A DNA stretch of 64,000 bases, from the NCBI GenBank assembly GCA_031761405.1, contig JASEVX010000013.1, positions 45,140,105 to 45,204,104 of the forward strand, given 5' to 3'. A program made the translations under genes and the position numbers. The notes under the pieces are model-generated. The model worked only from the letters and a program-made list of their open reading frames with translations, was not told where the DNA came from and did not search any database. The first letter of the stretch is position 1. Every line of letters begins with the position of its first letter. The stretch comes from Serripes groenlandicus. Its lineage: Eukaryota > Mollusca > Bivalvia > Cardiida > Cardiidae. This document shows positions 36,549 through 49,785 of the stretch, in pieces.

Positions 36549-36811
36549 GAGTCGTCCCGCGAGAAAACCAACATTATGGTCTCTGCGTAATGTATCGACC
36601 CAGATCAGCCTGCACAGTCCGCGCAGACTGATCCGAGCCGACACATTCCGTCTCAGGGGATATAGATATAGAGTAATGATTCCTAGAAAACGGAAAATCC
36701 ACAGGAGGCAAAAAGCATCTATCCGGGTAAGCCTGCGCGGCATACTAAGGCTGATCCGGGTCGATACTTTACGCAGAGTCCACACGGTTGGTTTTCTCGC
36801 GGCACGGCTCA
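36549..36811. mobile_element. Family 3 MITE
   Basis: Left end gagtcgtcccgcgagaaaac; right end ggttttctcgcggcacggct, followed by TA. It lies 187 bp from the preceding copy in the same orientation. Confidence 0.88.
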
Positions 36812-36863
36812 TATTGTTTAATCATCAATCAACACACGTTTTATCGACTCTTCTGTAAAAATG

Positions 36864-37094
36864 TTTAACCCTTTCCCTCATATAGACGCTTTCTGACGCC
36901 TCTGCAGCAGACGGCCTTTTGAAAACATAGTGACAAAAGAAGAAATTGCACAAAACGTGCAATTTCTCCTTTTGCCACAATGTTTTCCACTTTTAGTCAT
37001 AGGTTATCCATTCAATTATGGAGATTTTCTATGTTTCGACAAAATGCGTTCAAAGTCGTCTGCTGCAGAATTGTCGTATGAGGGAAAGGTTTAA
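36864..37094. mobile_element. Family 1 MITE
   Basis: TTAA at 36864-36867 and 37091-37094. Nearly identical to the copies at 804, 8270 and 35154. Confidence 0.9.
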
Positions 37095-37184
37095 AAGCAT
37101 TGCACACGAAGATAGAAATTTCTCATTGTTATTCAAGTCTTAAACAAGTTAGTAATACGACTCATCTTAGACTTATTTATGACA

Positions 37185-37552
37185 ATTGTATGTAGTATTC
37201 TAGACCGGAGGCCTATATTTACGTATACTAATTGTATGTAGTATTCTAGACCGGAGGCCTATATTTACGTATACTAATTGTATGTAGTATTCTAGACCGG
37301 AGGCCTATATTTACGTATACTAATTGTATGTAGTATTCTAGACCGGAGGCCTATATTTCCGTATACTAATTGTATGTAGTATTCTAGACCGGATGCCTAT
37401 ATTTACGTATACTAATTGTATGTAGTATTCTATACCGGAGGCCTATATTTACGTATACTAATTGTATGTAGTATTCTAGACCGGAGGCCTATATTTACGT
37501 ATACTAATTGTATGTAGTATTCTAGACCGGAGGCCCATTTGTACGTATAGTA
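37185..37552. repeat. 46 bp minisatellite, 8 units
   Basis: Units start at 37185 and every 46 bp after (attgtatgtagtattctaga, then ccggaggcctatatttacgt, atacta). Only a handful of point differences are seen across eight units. Confidence 0.96.
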
Positions 37553-39360
37553 AATGTATGTCTATGTAATGCATGAGCTCTAAAATGTGCCGAACTCCAG
37601 TGTATAGATAGTACAGTCAAAGTATTAAAACTGTTCATAAGTTGTCTTGAAATATTAGAATCTTAATTCTGGGATAAAATTAGAGTAATTATTTCACATA
37701 CGATTACTCTAAACATCTAAATATTTATCTATTGTGTATGCTCTATGTTAACTAATTAGACATGCCCCATAAGCCAAATGTTGTACATTGTTATGACTTT
37801 CAATTCACTTTTTTTCAAAATTTACTGCCAAAATAGTTTTGAACTATTTATTCCTTTCTTTGTAGTCACTATTAGCTATATTTGCAGAAGTTTCAACATT
37901 TCATTTGTTTGTTATTCAGCACCTTTAAAATAAAAACTGATAATAAGAATTTATTTTTTCTTTCAAAATCAATTTGAAAAAGAAGTCTATTCGCTACCAT
38001 TCTGATACATGTAGATTTAAAATAAATTGGTAAAGATAAATTTGAGAAAAAGAGAATTTACATATTTTATGTTAGTTGTCCAAAAATATATATAAAAACG
38101 TATTACTATCGAAATCCTAGTATGTTAAAATTGAATAGTAGTTAAAAAAAAAAAAATCAAATATAAAAGCATTAAATGCCGTTGGAATATGCTACATAAA
38201 AGTTAATGTTACATACATTCCGCTAAATGTATTTTCAGTATATATCTGTATATTATCCTATATACGATACATGTTTTATTTAAAATATCACCAGAAGTTC
38301 ATAGACCCATGTGGTTAGTAAAGCATACAACAGTGAAACATACAAAATAGTACAACAAAATAATGGTATATACAATTCATTACATATACACGCTTGTTTA
38401 GATGTACCTAACTACATACATATAAAGATGCTTGTATGCAAGCAAGACACGAGATGCAAACTGAATTTACTATTAAAAAAAAGAGAGAGAGAAATATAGA
38501 GATATAACACCCACTTAGTAGACCAATCTTGTCCGAAACGAAAAGACAAGTTTGTCATTAGGTCTTATACATGCAATGCTAAATTATAATTATAAAATTT
38601 ATAATTTATAATTTAATAATTAATCTGTTTAAATTTACACTCACAATCAATTATATACATGTGTATCCCTTATATACATACCTAAATGTTATATTATCCT
38701 ATATATATATCTGTGTATTATCCTATACTGTATATTTGATATGTGTCTATGTATATTTTCATCAAAAGAGAGTGTTGACAACTTGATATTTATCTAAATT
38801 TATGTAAATATGTGTTATCCTATTTTGTATTATTTATCTAAAAATATGTGTCTATTTATATTTTCATAGTGTGTTAATAACTTTATATTTATCTACCTTT
38901 AATTTGTATGTCTATACTCATATATGTATAAATATGTTGTATTTTGACGATGAACCATAGGTGTTTAAGTCAATATTCTTGAATAAAGTGCTGTTCTGTT
39001 CTATTCTGTTCATTTTAAGTAGAATCATGCAAAAAAAACGTGCGACAACATTAAAGGGAAGTAAGTATTTTATTATAGTGACATGTATACGAACATCAAC
39101 CAAACAACAGTACAAATAGTAATTAATAACACGTGTCTATAAGTCACTTTGAAAAGCAATATAATTAAAAAGAAAAAAACGTTATCGAAAATGTGTTGTT
39201 TTTGTATCGTTCCTCGTGTTTTGGTCCATGTACAAACTGGGAGTATTAAAGAAATTGAAAAATACTTCATAACGGCAATATTAGCTAGGCAGATATGGAC
39301 AGTATTATTCCTTTTAAACATGCATTATAGCGACTTTTTCTCCAAAGGACAAATAAGGTT
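37553..39360. other. AT-rich spacer without a recognised gene
   Basis: About 1.8 kb, very AT-rich, with short self-complementary AT stretches near 38583-38620 and loosely repeated tatatctgtgtattatccta near 38690-38740. Nothing coding is supported. Confidence 0.4.
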
Positions 39361-39568
39361 GATATTAAAAGTCAATATAAGTACGTTTAAATATAAAAGT
39401 CAATATAAGTACGTAAACATATAAAAGTCAATATAAGTACGTATAAATATAAAAGTCAATATAAGTACATTATAAATATAAAAGTCAATATAAGTACATT
39501 ATAAATATAAAAGTCAATATAAGTACGTATAAATATAAAAGTCAATATAAGTACGTATAAATATAAAA
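39361..39568. repeat. 28 bp minisatellite, about 7.5 units
   Basis: Unit aaaagtcaatataagtacgt with an AT-rich remainder (ataaatat), 28-29 bp spacing. Confidence 0.93.
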
Positions 39569-40182
39569 GTCTTGTATAATATTCTTGTTTTATTCGCGAT
39601 GTTTATGTATAAAACTCGCTTTACCTTTTTGTTTAAAGTATATATTCATGAATAAATGATACATGAAATCAAATAATAATATATTATAGTATATTGGCAT
39701 TCATATTTCATATGTCAAAAACTCGATCTCAAGAATAAAGGTATGTCAGTGCCACTCCGTGTTCGAGCGGACAGAAGGTTCGCAGTATCCTACCGGTGTT
39801 TTTCACAGTTTGCCTCGCCGAAAATACAACGAGACACGTTCCTCAAACAAAGGCCTCAAATAAATTCACGCAAAACTACTGTAAGTAACATTTACCCCAC
39901 ATTACAGTTAGGACAATTCTCCATGTGGTGGGCGAATCACGTTGCACGGTCCTTTGGTCCTATATGGTGCACCTGTCAATACTGATTGGTAGGTATAGAG
40001 TTAATCAATTAGGAATTGCCATGACAATAGGATGTCTACATGCATTCAAGGTACTTACGAATCTCCCTTTTGCTGTCAACAGGGCTTGGGGGGGAAGGTG
40101 ATTCATCCTTAAAAAAATACAAAACAACGTGACATCAACTGAACATTGATCGGGAGTTAATTGGAGGGGGGATTACTTTTAC

Positions 40183-40190
40183 TATATATA
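40183..40190 (+). promoter_or_regulatory. Candidate TATA box of T-box copy B
   Basis: ctatatataagg, 429 bp before the ATG, conserved with copy A. About 400 bp upstream (39770-40180) is also conserved between arms, consistent with a retained promoter region. Confidence 0.45.
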
Positions 40191-40618
40191 AGGATCGAAC
40201 GCCAGTACAGTACCGTTATTCCTTCAGCAATGATCAATGATTAAGGATCATTCGTTTTCACTACGTGAACGATTTCTTTTGAAGATTATAATAAGTGCGA
40301 ATTTGAGTAGGGTATTTTGTATTGTATTCTCATTTATTAACTGGAGGATATGTTGTGATGACAAAATATTGACAATTTAAACGTTTTGATGTGAAAAAAG
40401 GAGTTATAATATACATTACTTATATAATAAGACTGCAAGAAACTTGGACTATTTTATGTTTATTTTAGAAATGCAATTTTTGAACTGTTGTACAAACATT
40501 TTTGAGTTTTTAAATAGTCTGAATTACGTTAAGTTTGTGTGATAGTTAGAATTACATGAGGTAGGAAGTGAAAAAACAGAATCTAACAATAATTTAAAAG
40601 CACACAAAAAAGGACATC

Positions 40619-43600
40619 ATGTCTAGTTCAGCGATGATCGAATCAGACGTGTTACGCGCAGCCTACATGCAGAGCCAACTCTACAACAACGACAACGAGA
40701 AAGCCGAGATGGCCGCCGACCTACCCAGATATACAGGGGATGCCATGTTTGTCGAGGAGGCAGGGAGCCGGCGAGTGGACGGCAGCATCGACGGCAGCGT
40801 CGAAACATTGTCCAGTTGCGAGGGATCTTTTTCCGGGGAAGAATCGGAAAAGAATCGGTCGCCAGTTTACGGGGAGCGTAGTCCTATTCTTACCGCCCTT
40901 GAAACAGCGAACGTTAAATATCTATCCCCGTCACTGGAGGCGGCCTACAATCGTTCGGACGGCCGAATGAACCTGATCGAGTTTAAGACGAATATACAGG
41001 CCCAGGATTATGGCGTCAGCGAGGCTTATCAGCACAATCAGGCTGGGCATAGAGAGGAGTCCATTGGTGTCACCTCGTATGAGAACGACCAACATTTCTA
41101 CAGGTAAATAATGTTAACTCTATCCTACATACTGACGCATTTGTCACAATGGCTTTTACAACTTGTTTTCAGAATAGTCATCTTCATTCGTATGCATTCT
41201 TCGGTTCGTATGAGGGAAAGGGTTAATATAATTGAAAAGTTGTTGAACGCGGCGTGAAACACTACAATAAAGTATGAGAGTAAATTACAGTAGTGGCCTA
41301 GTAGCTCCCATCATATAACTGATATACAGTTGAAAATGGCGTTAAGTGTATAAATACACAAATAAATGGCAGTATTTCATTTTCATTTTGAAGTAACTTT
41401 ATATATTTGTCAATGTTTCATTTCGATTACTGACACTGCTAAACATTTTGTTCTGACTTTCTTTCACATGTATTTTTCTTTTTGTTTCTTCATTAACATC
41501 ATGGATGATTAAATATAAATAACGTATTTGTTTAATTTTAGTAATGGATATCCCAAGTATGACAAGCCCCAGACGGTAGACAGTGACGCAATTCCGCGTG
41601 ATGTCGTTAGGTATTCATACCCAGACTTTCTGGACGGCAAGGTGCTAGATGCACAACATTACCCGTCCCCTTACCCTCTACACAAACCCATGGGACCCGT
41701 TGATGCATGGCCCTTTGAAGCCCACAATCCGACCGCCGGCAAAGCGGGCGTGTTCCTGTGTAACAGAGCTCTCTGGGAGAAATTCCATCAACACATAACA
41801 GAAATGATCGTCACAAAGCAAGGAAGGTGTGTGGGCAAATTATTATCTTCTTCTTCGTCTTCTTCATTATCTTCTTTTTCTCCTTCTTCGCCTTCTTTGT
41901 CTTCATCTTTTTTTCTTCCTTCTCTTCTTCTTTTTCTTCCTTCTTTTCTTACTTCTTTTCTTCTATAGCAAGAATATGGAAATGTCTTTAAAAAAATATT
42001 TTTTATTGAATATAGTTGAACAAATTGTGACAAAAGAAGCAATTTCTCCTTTTGCCACAATGTTTTCAAAAGTCGTCTTCGTCAGAGGCGTCTAAGGCAT
42101 CTATATTAGGGAAAGGGTTAAATCAAAACAAATCACATATTACTATTCGTTCTGTTTTTCAACCTTTCCACAAATCACAACCAACTAACCTCTACCTCTC
42201 TATCTTTCAGACGCATGTTCCCGGTATTAGAATACAGCCTTACGGGTCTACAGCCGGATAAAATGTACAATGTCTACGTCGATATGATCCTGGCGGATAA
42301 CCATCATTGGAAGTTCCAGAACAGTAAATGGATCCCAGTCGGTGAGGCCGAACAGCTTCCAAAAAGTAAGGATTTTTTAGATGTGTTGTGCGTTAGTTGG
42401 GTCTTGCGGTATCTCATTTTCAGCCGTTTCCCAAATATAGACGCCTATACAGCAGACGACTTTTGAAAACATTTTGAAAAAAGGAGAAATTGCTCAAAAC
42501 TAGCAATTTCTTCTTTTGACACAATGTTTTCAACTATTTTAAGTAAATATAACTTGATTTATAGAGATTTTCCATGTTTTTGTCTAGATGATTTCAAATT
42601 CATCTGCAGCAGATTTATTGTATGTGGGAAAAGGTTTAGCCGTACTTATCGAAGCGCCATTTTCGAAGAATGAAAACACCTTTAAAACGGCAGTTTAATG
42701 CTTTCCTATTCAAACAAAAGGCAAACAATCAATCGGGTCGAATCTATAGATCTACTAGTATTTAACTATTATTAGAAGTCAATAACAAGGGGGGTAATTA
42801 GAAGTCGATTTAACGTCGATAACAAGGGAGGTAATTAGAAGGCGATTTAAAACCAAACGAGCTCATGTTCACTTTAAAATTAACGATGCCAAATAGCCAA
42901 CGTGTCATGTAGTGATAAAAGGCGTCAACTGTCTGAAACTGTTGGTAGTTGCTCGAGAAGAATTGTATACAGCGCGCTGGTGATAGGCAGTCAGGATTAG
43001 GCGAACTTGCGGCCGTGAAACAATAAAACACAATTTGAAAACATTTGTTAACATCAATCAATCAGTATTATCAGATGTGAGGGCTTCCAGTACGCGCACT
43101 TTAATTTCATGTTCATAAGTCCAGGAACAGCTGACTTTTCTAGGTAAAAAACCCCACTATACTTTTAGTTTAAAATGTTTCATTCTGATTCCAGCTGGTC
43201 GTGTTTATTTGCACCCTGACTCTCCCAATTCCGGCGGACACTGGATGAAACAGAGTATCGTGTTCAACAAACTGAAGCTTACGAACAACAAAAATAGTAC
43301 AGGAGGCCAGGTGAGTCCATCAGCGTACAGGAAACACTCGGGCAAAGACTGTGCGTAAAGTACAGTCCAGCCAGGGTCGTCACTGTACATTTATTATTCA
43401 TAGATACACTTTTGGTTTTGGACAGAACAACATTGACATGTAGCCCAACATGTCTTACGCCAATAAACCTATTGGTTTATTGGCGTAAGACATGTTGGGC
43501 TACATGTCAATGTTGTTCTGTCCAAAGCCAATGTGTTTCTTGTACGGATAGTCGCCGAGTCACGGTAGCTCAGTCGGTAGCGCTACGAGCTGTCGATCAA

Positions 43601-46238
43601 GAAGTTTATGAGTTCGAACCCAAGCTCGAACATTTTATGAGCAATTTCTCCATTGGCAAATTATTTTCAAAAGTCGATTGCTGCAGATGCGTCGAAATGC
43701 ATCTGCAAGTGGGAAAGGGTTTAATAGAGCAAGACTTAAATATATTTCTTTGTTATTACTATTATTATCATCATCATCATCATCATTATATATATATATA
43801 TGATTATTATTATCTTTATAATCTTATTCATCATCATCATCATCATCATCAACATTATTATTAACATTATTTTCAGTATCATTATTATCATTAGTATTAT
43901 CAATTAATATTATTATCATTATCATTATCATTTCCATTATTTTCATTATCATTATCATTATTATTCAGATCGTGGTCAATTCGATGCACAAATATCAGCC
44001 GAGAATCAATGTTATCGAGGTAGGACCGTGCAAGACTGGGGATCCGAAAACATTACAAACCCATTTCTTCCCGGAGACGCAGTTTATCACAGTCACAGCC
44101 TATCAGAATACAGATGTAAGTCCACGTGATCTTTTTCCATTTTAGTATTATATAAGACGCGCTGTTGGAAAGTCCTTGACTGAAGTCAACGGGGGCCTGT
44201 TTTAACAGATCATATTCCTCGACTGATTTTAAAAATGGTAGTAATGGTTCAGAGTTGCAGGGTAAGCATTACGACTGACTTGGCTGGTGTCAGGATAAAT
44301 GGACCAGTAGGACGGGTAACTTACCCAGGAAACGCCGTGATATGCCTGGAAAACTGTTGAAAGCGGCGTAAAACACAAAACAACAAAATCCTCCAGATTA
44401 TTTTTCACCAGTACTCAGCGCGATATGCTTCCCATGTAACCGGCTACCTTCACACGGACGAATGGCGGGCGATAGTCACAATGACTTGTCAATTATCGGA
44501 ACCAATGAATAGCCGAGCCAGGATTCAAACACAAAACCCTCGGATTAATATGCCCCGTGTTATACAACTTTAGCCGTAAACACTAACAATTTTAAGGGGG
44601 TGTTGACCAATTGTGTCGCCAATGTTGGTTCAAGACAGACTTTCTACTGTTCTATAGAACATCGGGTACCAGACTAGAGGTAACCATTCTAGTCGCCATT
44701 GTTGGTTCAAGCAAGACATTCTAATTAACCATAGTACACCGAGTACTAGTGCTAGAATATTTTCAGTCGCTTCATGCATAATATTGATGTTATTGTTTTT
44801 ATTTTCACAGATTACACAGCTTAAGATAGATCACAACCCATTTGCTAAAGGATTCAGGGAAGCTAATGAAAGGTAAGTGTGTCCCTTGTTGTCAAGGATA
44901 TGAATTTTTCTTATAATAAACACGTCATCGGAACCAACACTTTAAACGAAGTGCCGCCATTTTGATTTTTGAGACGATTGTCATACGAGCCAGTGCCAGT
45001 TAAAAGATTGCATTTATGAACAGTGCAGGTTCAGATAATCTTGTCCACCAGTATTATCATTACACACGTTGACATAATCGTCTAGCAAGCTTGTGTTAGT
45101 AATGTGTGAACAGTCTATATTTTAATCTGACTGCGGATGCACAGGTTGATCTGGTGCTATACTGTTCACAAAAGCAACATTGGACTTATATTATCTCATG
45201 CACTGGCTAATCGTAATCTATGCAAGCTGACACAATGCTTATTTAAGTTATATATGAACAGTGAAGACCTTGATCTATACTGTTCACTGACCTAAATTGT
45301 ACCTTTGTCAATGCTCGGGCACACATGATATCAAAAATATAAAAAGCGTTGGCTAATACATCATACTTCATAGATTAACAGATTGACACGTCTCTGCTCG
45401 AATACTCGGAGAGTATGAGAGCAACGATATTCATCCTGGCGTCGGCGTTACACCTTGGTTACGGTTTTTGCGAGCATGTACATATTGTAAACCATAGCCC
45501 AGTTACTACTTGGCGCATTGTATTGAAACGTTATACAACTTTTCCCACGCATCAGACCTATGTAAATAATCAAGCAGATAACTATATCTTGCATGAAATG
45601 TATTCAGTTGTCCTTGCCGGATTACCTTCCACTAAACCCAGTTGGTTTGACAAGTATCCTTATCCATGTTTTTATTTATTTCCAGCAATCCACAGGGAAA
45701 CAGAATGTTGATGAATGCTTACCCTAGCTCACAGTCGATCCCAAACGATTACATGTACGCGCAACAGAATTATCTCCGCCAGGTGGCTCATCAAGACGGA
45801 CAACATCTGCCGTTTACCGGAAACGGTATCGTGAAAGGTGAACCGCATGCTGCCGGAAATCCGGGATATTTTCAAAATGGCGGATTTCATCCATCACCGA
45901 TAGAACACGGAAAAGTGCTGTACAACCCCTCGCCCAACTTTCCTTCCTATGGAGCCGGATATCCATTACCCGAACATTCTGAAGTTGCACATGTTTTTTC
46001 CCCAGCCACACATCCTCAGATGCTTGCTTCTCACCAACCGGGGCAACTTTATGACCAGATCAGTCAGTCTTCGGTGCAACATCAGGTAAAGGGACATAAC
46101 TTTCACGACAATGTGTATTGGCCGCAACAAAGCATCAAGACGGAGCGGGACCGTGATGCGGACGACGAGATGCCGGCGAAACGAGGGAGGTATGAACTTT
46201 CGGATTCGTTCGGGGAGTCGGAGACAGATTCATCGTAG
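40619..46238 (+). CDS. T-box transcription factor, Tbr/Eomes-like (copy B)
   Basis: Seven exons: 40619-41103, 41542-41826, 42211-42365, 43195-43310, 43969-44115, 44811-44872, 45686-46238. GT-AG throughout, 1803 nt including stop, 600 residues. The T-box covers about residues 229-417 (exons 2-6) and has the [26 protein letters not shown] and AYQNTDITQLKI blocks expected for DNA contact and dimer surfaces. The remainder is an acidic N-terminal region and a Pro/His/Gln/Ser-rich C-terminal tail with a basic PAKRGRYE. Protein from exons 3-6 is identical to copy A. About 21 substitutions and one two-residue indel lie elsewhere. Two are at the T-box start: [11 protein letters not shown] here versus [11 protein letters not shown] in copy A. 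The FHRH form is the one common in Tbr/Eomes proteins. It is divergent from copy A, with ATGs 12.4 kb apart, and convergent with cysteine-rich copy C. Subfamily is inferred. Confidence 0.93.
41843..41965. repeat. Polypyrimidine tract in intron 2 of copy B
   Basis: CTT/TTC-rich run directly after the exon 2 donor. Shorter counterpart of 25862-26205. Confidence 0.9.
42430..42640. mobile_element. Decayed family 1 MITE in intron 3
   Basis: Motifs agcagacgacttttgaaaac, the hairpin gaaattgctc / gagcaatttc (slightly mutated) and tgtatgtgggaaaaggttta. A shorter remnant is at the equivalent place in copy A (25346-25440). Confidence 0.7.
43417..43526. repeat. Perfect hairpin, 53 bp arms, intron 4 of copy B
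   Basis: Arms 43417-43469 and 43474-43526 with loop tatt. The same element as 24440-24549 in the other arm. Confidence 0.93.
43555..43735 (+). repeat. tRNA-derived SINE with MITE-like tail
   Basis: Head cacggtagctcagtcggtag (good A box) and atgagttcgaacccaagctc (B box). This is followed by gcaatttctccattggcaaa and gtgggaaagggtt, motifs of the family 1 right half. The matching left-arm copy is 24238-24420, minus strand. Confidence 0.7.
44225..44390 (+). repeat. SINE S1 in intron 5 of copy B
   Basis: Body motifs gcattacgactgacttggct and ttacccaggaaacgccgtga, tail ggcgtaaaacacaaaac. The counterpart is at 23427-23562. Confidence 0.8.
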
Positions 46239-46899
46239 GATTAAAAATGAAATTGAGCTGTCGCAGTCACGTGATGTGTATTTACTATGAAAGCTGGTCT
46301 TGTTAGGTACGCATCATGTGTGACAGTTCAATTTTACGCGGGTTATAATTTGCTTTGACACGTCGAATGCCATACATTCTTAATAGACCTAATTACATTG
46401 GATTACTCGGCAAATTCTTTACCTTGGTTCAAACTTTTGATTTGATTTAAAAGTATCTTCATCAAATCTGTGATTTGTTTTACGAAAGATCGAACACAGT
46501 GGGGTACACGACAAAATGTTGCCAAAATGTCAATATCTAATAGACTCACGAAAAACGACCGTCAGAAAATTTAATAGCATTCTCAGTCTTTTTTGAGATC
46601 ATAAATAGTGGTATACAGATTTTTTCCGCCACAATATTTCTCTGATAAACCAATATCGAAGATCTTGATCATATTGCACGGAGGCGGCACTGACTGGTCT
46701 TAGATTTCACCTGTCGTATATTTTCGAAATTCGTTTCATTTTTCATGGCGCAATACATGTAGTTATGACTGTTCAGAATAAGGCTCGTGTCATAGTTTTT
46801 TTAAAACATTGTAACTCATTATGCTCATCCCACAATGTTTAAGCAAATATTAGTCCGTTGTTTCACACTATCATTATACAGTTGAGCTGTATCAGTCCA
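46239..46899. other. 3' flank of T-box copy B
   Basis: Conserved in reverse complement with 20870-21556. Likely 3' untranslated sequence plus intergenic DNA. Confidence 0.45.
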
Positions 46900-47455
46900 A
46901 ACGCGTTCCCGTTTGGCGTCATATAATGGGGTTACCGTATTAAAAGATTGGACCTAAAACATTGGTCGTTCTAATCATGCGTACCCGTTTGGCGTCATAT
47001 AATGGGGTTACCGTATATAAAGATTGGACCTAAAACATTGGTCTTTCTAATCATGCCTACCCATTTGGCGTCATATAATGGGGTTACCGTATTAAAAGAT
47101 TGGACCTAAAACATTGGTCTTCTTTGAGTAGCCGGTTGACGTTATCAAGTGGTGTTGCCAAATTAAAATATTGGACCAAAAACGTTGGTCTTTCTTGTGT
47201 ACTTGTTTGGCGTTATACAATTGTGTTGCCAAATTAAAAGATTGGACCTAAAACATTGGTCATTCTTGTGTACTTGTTTGGCGTTACACAGTTGTGTTGC
47301 CAAATTAAAAGATTGGACCGAAAACATTGGTCATTCTTGTTTACTTGTTTGGCGTTATACAATTGTGTTGCCAAATTAAAAGATTGGACCTAAAACATTG
47401 GTCATTCTTGTGTACTTGTTTGGCGTTATACAGTTGTGTTGCCAAATAAAACGAT
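46900..47455. repeat. 71 bp minisatellite (right arm)
   Basis: About eight units, the first three of the 'tttggcgtcatataatgggg' type and the rest of the 'ttggcgttatacaattgtgt' type. Mirror of 20399-20860, with a different copy number. Confidence 0.9.
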
Positions 47456-48861
47456 TGGACTGGTATTTATCTTCATAAGCATAACATGTTCAAAGGCACA
47501 TCATCCTTTGTCGAAACTCGAAAATGTTTGTATAAAAAGGGACCTATAATTATCAGTGATTTACTAGTCAATTGTGCTATTTACCGATGTCTCCCTCTCA
47601 AACATGTGTGACTTCTTCTTTCTTTCGTGAATCCTCGGAATAGGGCAGGTCAAATGTATACCCGAATAGGTTATACCCTCCCAGCACTGTCTGAGGATTT
47701 CTTTTTAAACAAGTTGGAGTCACACTTGATGTGAAGGAATCAAACCATCGGAATTTTGGCCGGTGTGAGAGAGGACGGGGTTGATATATAGGTGTAATAA
47801 TTACGCAAAGGTTGTTTTTACTGGAACACCATTCAAATTGTCCGTTCGTCCTGTTGCTCCGGCCATGTATAATCTTTCAATGTATATATTTGTTTATAAT
47901 ACACTTGTTCTTTTATATCGGTACATATTGTATTTGTGTTTTCATTGTGAATATAGACACTCGGTGGTATGTTCGACAACGCTATGTGCTTTCTAGTCTG
48001 GAGTTACTTGTCCCTAGCATAGACCGATAACGGTGGCACCCTTTGACTATGGAAGTCGTAGTAAAGGGTAGTCGTAGTAAAGAGTAGTCGTATATACCAC
48101 AGACTGCCTATAATTGTGATCGTCTTGTGAAACCAAATAATATATATATATGTATTAATTTATTAATGTATTAAATCTTTAAAGAACGCAGGCATTTATT
48201 AACCCTTTCCCACTTACAGACGCATTTGCTGCAGACGACTTCTGATTACATTGCGAATAGGTTGCTACAATGTTTTCAACTTTATTTAGTAATTTCACTT
48301 TCATTTGCAGTTTTTGCCATAAATCTGCCTGGGTGTTTTCAAAGTCGTCTGCAGTCGATTTGTTGTATGTGAAGGTTTATTTGGGAAATGGTTAATTGTT
48401 TCTCTGATATGCTAATTCTTCAGTGTCGTCTGCTTTGAAAACATGTGAAGAAAAATGTTTAACATCAAGAAATGTAAAGTCTAAGTGTGATCTTAAGTCG
48501 TCTGTATTTTAAACGCGTGAAAAAAAATGTTAGAAATTAAGAAAAGATTAGAATTGGTGTGATTTTTATACTTGGTTCAGAAACGATGTTTGGAAAACGG
48601 GAGGATTTGTTTCGTTTAGAGCAAGTTCCCCATTTCGATTAAGTTCCTTTTTTTTCTCCAAATGACGTCTGCTGCATTACGTGCCAGACGTCGTCGGAAT
48701 CAATGCGAGTGTTTACGTGCAATAGATGTCAAAGTGTGAACTGCTAGTTGTAATTGTGTATTTATATTATTTTATGTAATTGGTCCGACAATAAATGTCG
48801 TTTTAGCCATAGCAACCATCATTTGTTTTTTGTTTGTCTACCCAACATGCTTTGCCAATTT
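47456..48861. other. Intergenic part of the right arm
   Basis: Mirrors 18490-20398. Includes a decayed family 1 MITE (about 48200-48395) and no recognised gene. Confidence 0.5.
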
Positions 48862-49065
48862 TTCCGTCCGCCAGTGGTACAGAAGGTCGTGGGTTTAATC
48901 CCCGGTCGGGTCATACCAAAGACTTGGTAGTAATGGCTGCTGGGGTTATCATTAAGACTGACTGTCTGGTGTCAGAATAAATGGACCAAAAGTAATGGTA
49001 ACTAACCCAAGAAATGCCGTTATATAATTGTTGAAAGCGGTGTAAAACACCAAAATAATCAATCA
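48862..49065 (+). repeat. SINE S1, near full length
   Basis: tRNA-like head (ccgccagtggtacagaaggt, B box gtgggtttaatccccgg) and the body through gcggtgtaaaacaccaaaat. Confidence 0.8.
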
Positions 49066-49349
49066 CTAGACCAGTTGTTCCTACTTACAGACATAGTTCG
49101 AAGCATCTGCAGTTGAAGTCTTTTGACAATAGTGTTGCAATAGGAGAAATTGCTAATGATGAGCAAGTTCTCATTGTGCCACAGTTTTTCAACTGTATTC
49201 AAAAAAGAAAACCTCCGTGTATAAGTTTTCTGCTGCAAAAGTGTTGTATGTGGCAGAGGGTAAATACATCGTTTACTTCTTATACTACTGATGTTATGCA
49301 AATTCTTTTCATCATACCTATCATATGTACCAAGTTTGTCCAAACGACT

Positions 49350-49548
49350 GACCAGAGCTCTAGATAAGGGGCATTTGTCAAGTTCTAAAATCCTTATTTG
49401 ATACTTAAACCCTATTCTGTGTGTACTCAAAACAATCGTCTCACTGAGACAATTCTTTTGAGTACCCACAACATAGGTTTTGGTTGACTAATGAGAGAAA
49501 TATTGTGAGGGAAAGACGCTTTAACTCCCCCCCATTATCTAGTCCTAT
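49350..49548. mobile_element. Palindromic MITE, family 4
   Basis: Outer arms agagctctagataaggggca and ccattatctagtcctatg. Inner arms around cctattctgtgtgtactca and gagtacccacaacatagg. Confidence 0.8.
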
Positions 49549-49689
49549 GTAACTAACCCTGTGGCTTTGGGGACGTTCATAAGAATGACAGACATAGACG
49601 GATCCTTGCCTGAACCGTAAGAGCCGACTAAATCGAAGACTTGGCGTGAAACGGTTGTAACTAAAAACCTATTTTCAAAACCCTTGTTT

Positions 49690-49785
49690 AGGGGCAATTT
49701 TGACCCCTTTGTAAACAATGAAAATTTAGGTGCCATTGCTCAGAACGAGCAATGGCACCTAAATTTCCATTGTTTACAAAGAAAA
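49690..49785. repeat. Hairpin of about 40 bp arms
   Basis: tttgtaaacaatgaaaattt followed by aggtgccattgctc, then its inverse gagcaatggcacctaaattt and ccattgtttacaaa, with a loop of about 6 nt. Confidence 0.85.

Noticed and set aside
35956..36858. Arg-rich proteins of 86-188 residues
   Set aside because: The same peptides (RKPTVWTLRKVSTRISL-like) occur at every family 3 MITE in several frames, so they come from the repeat.
47781..48030. Conserved open frames in both arms (also 19372-19621)
   Set aside because: Conservation is explained by the duplication, frames are short and lack start context or family resemblance.
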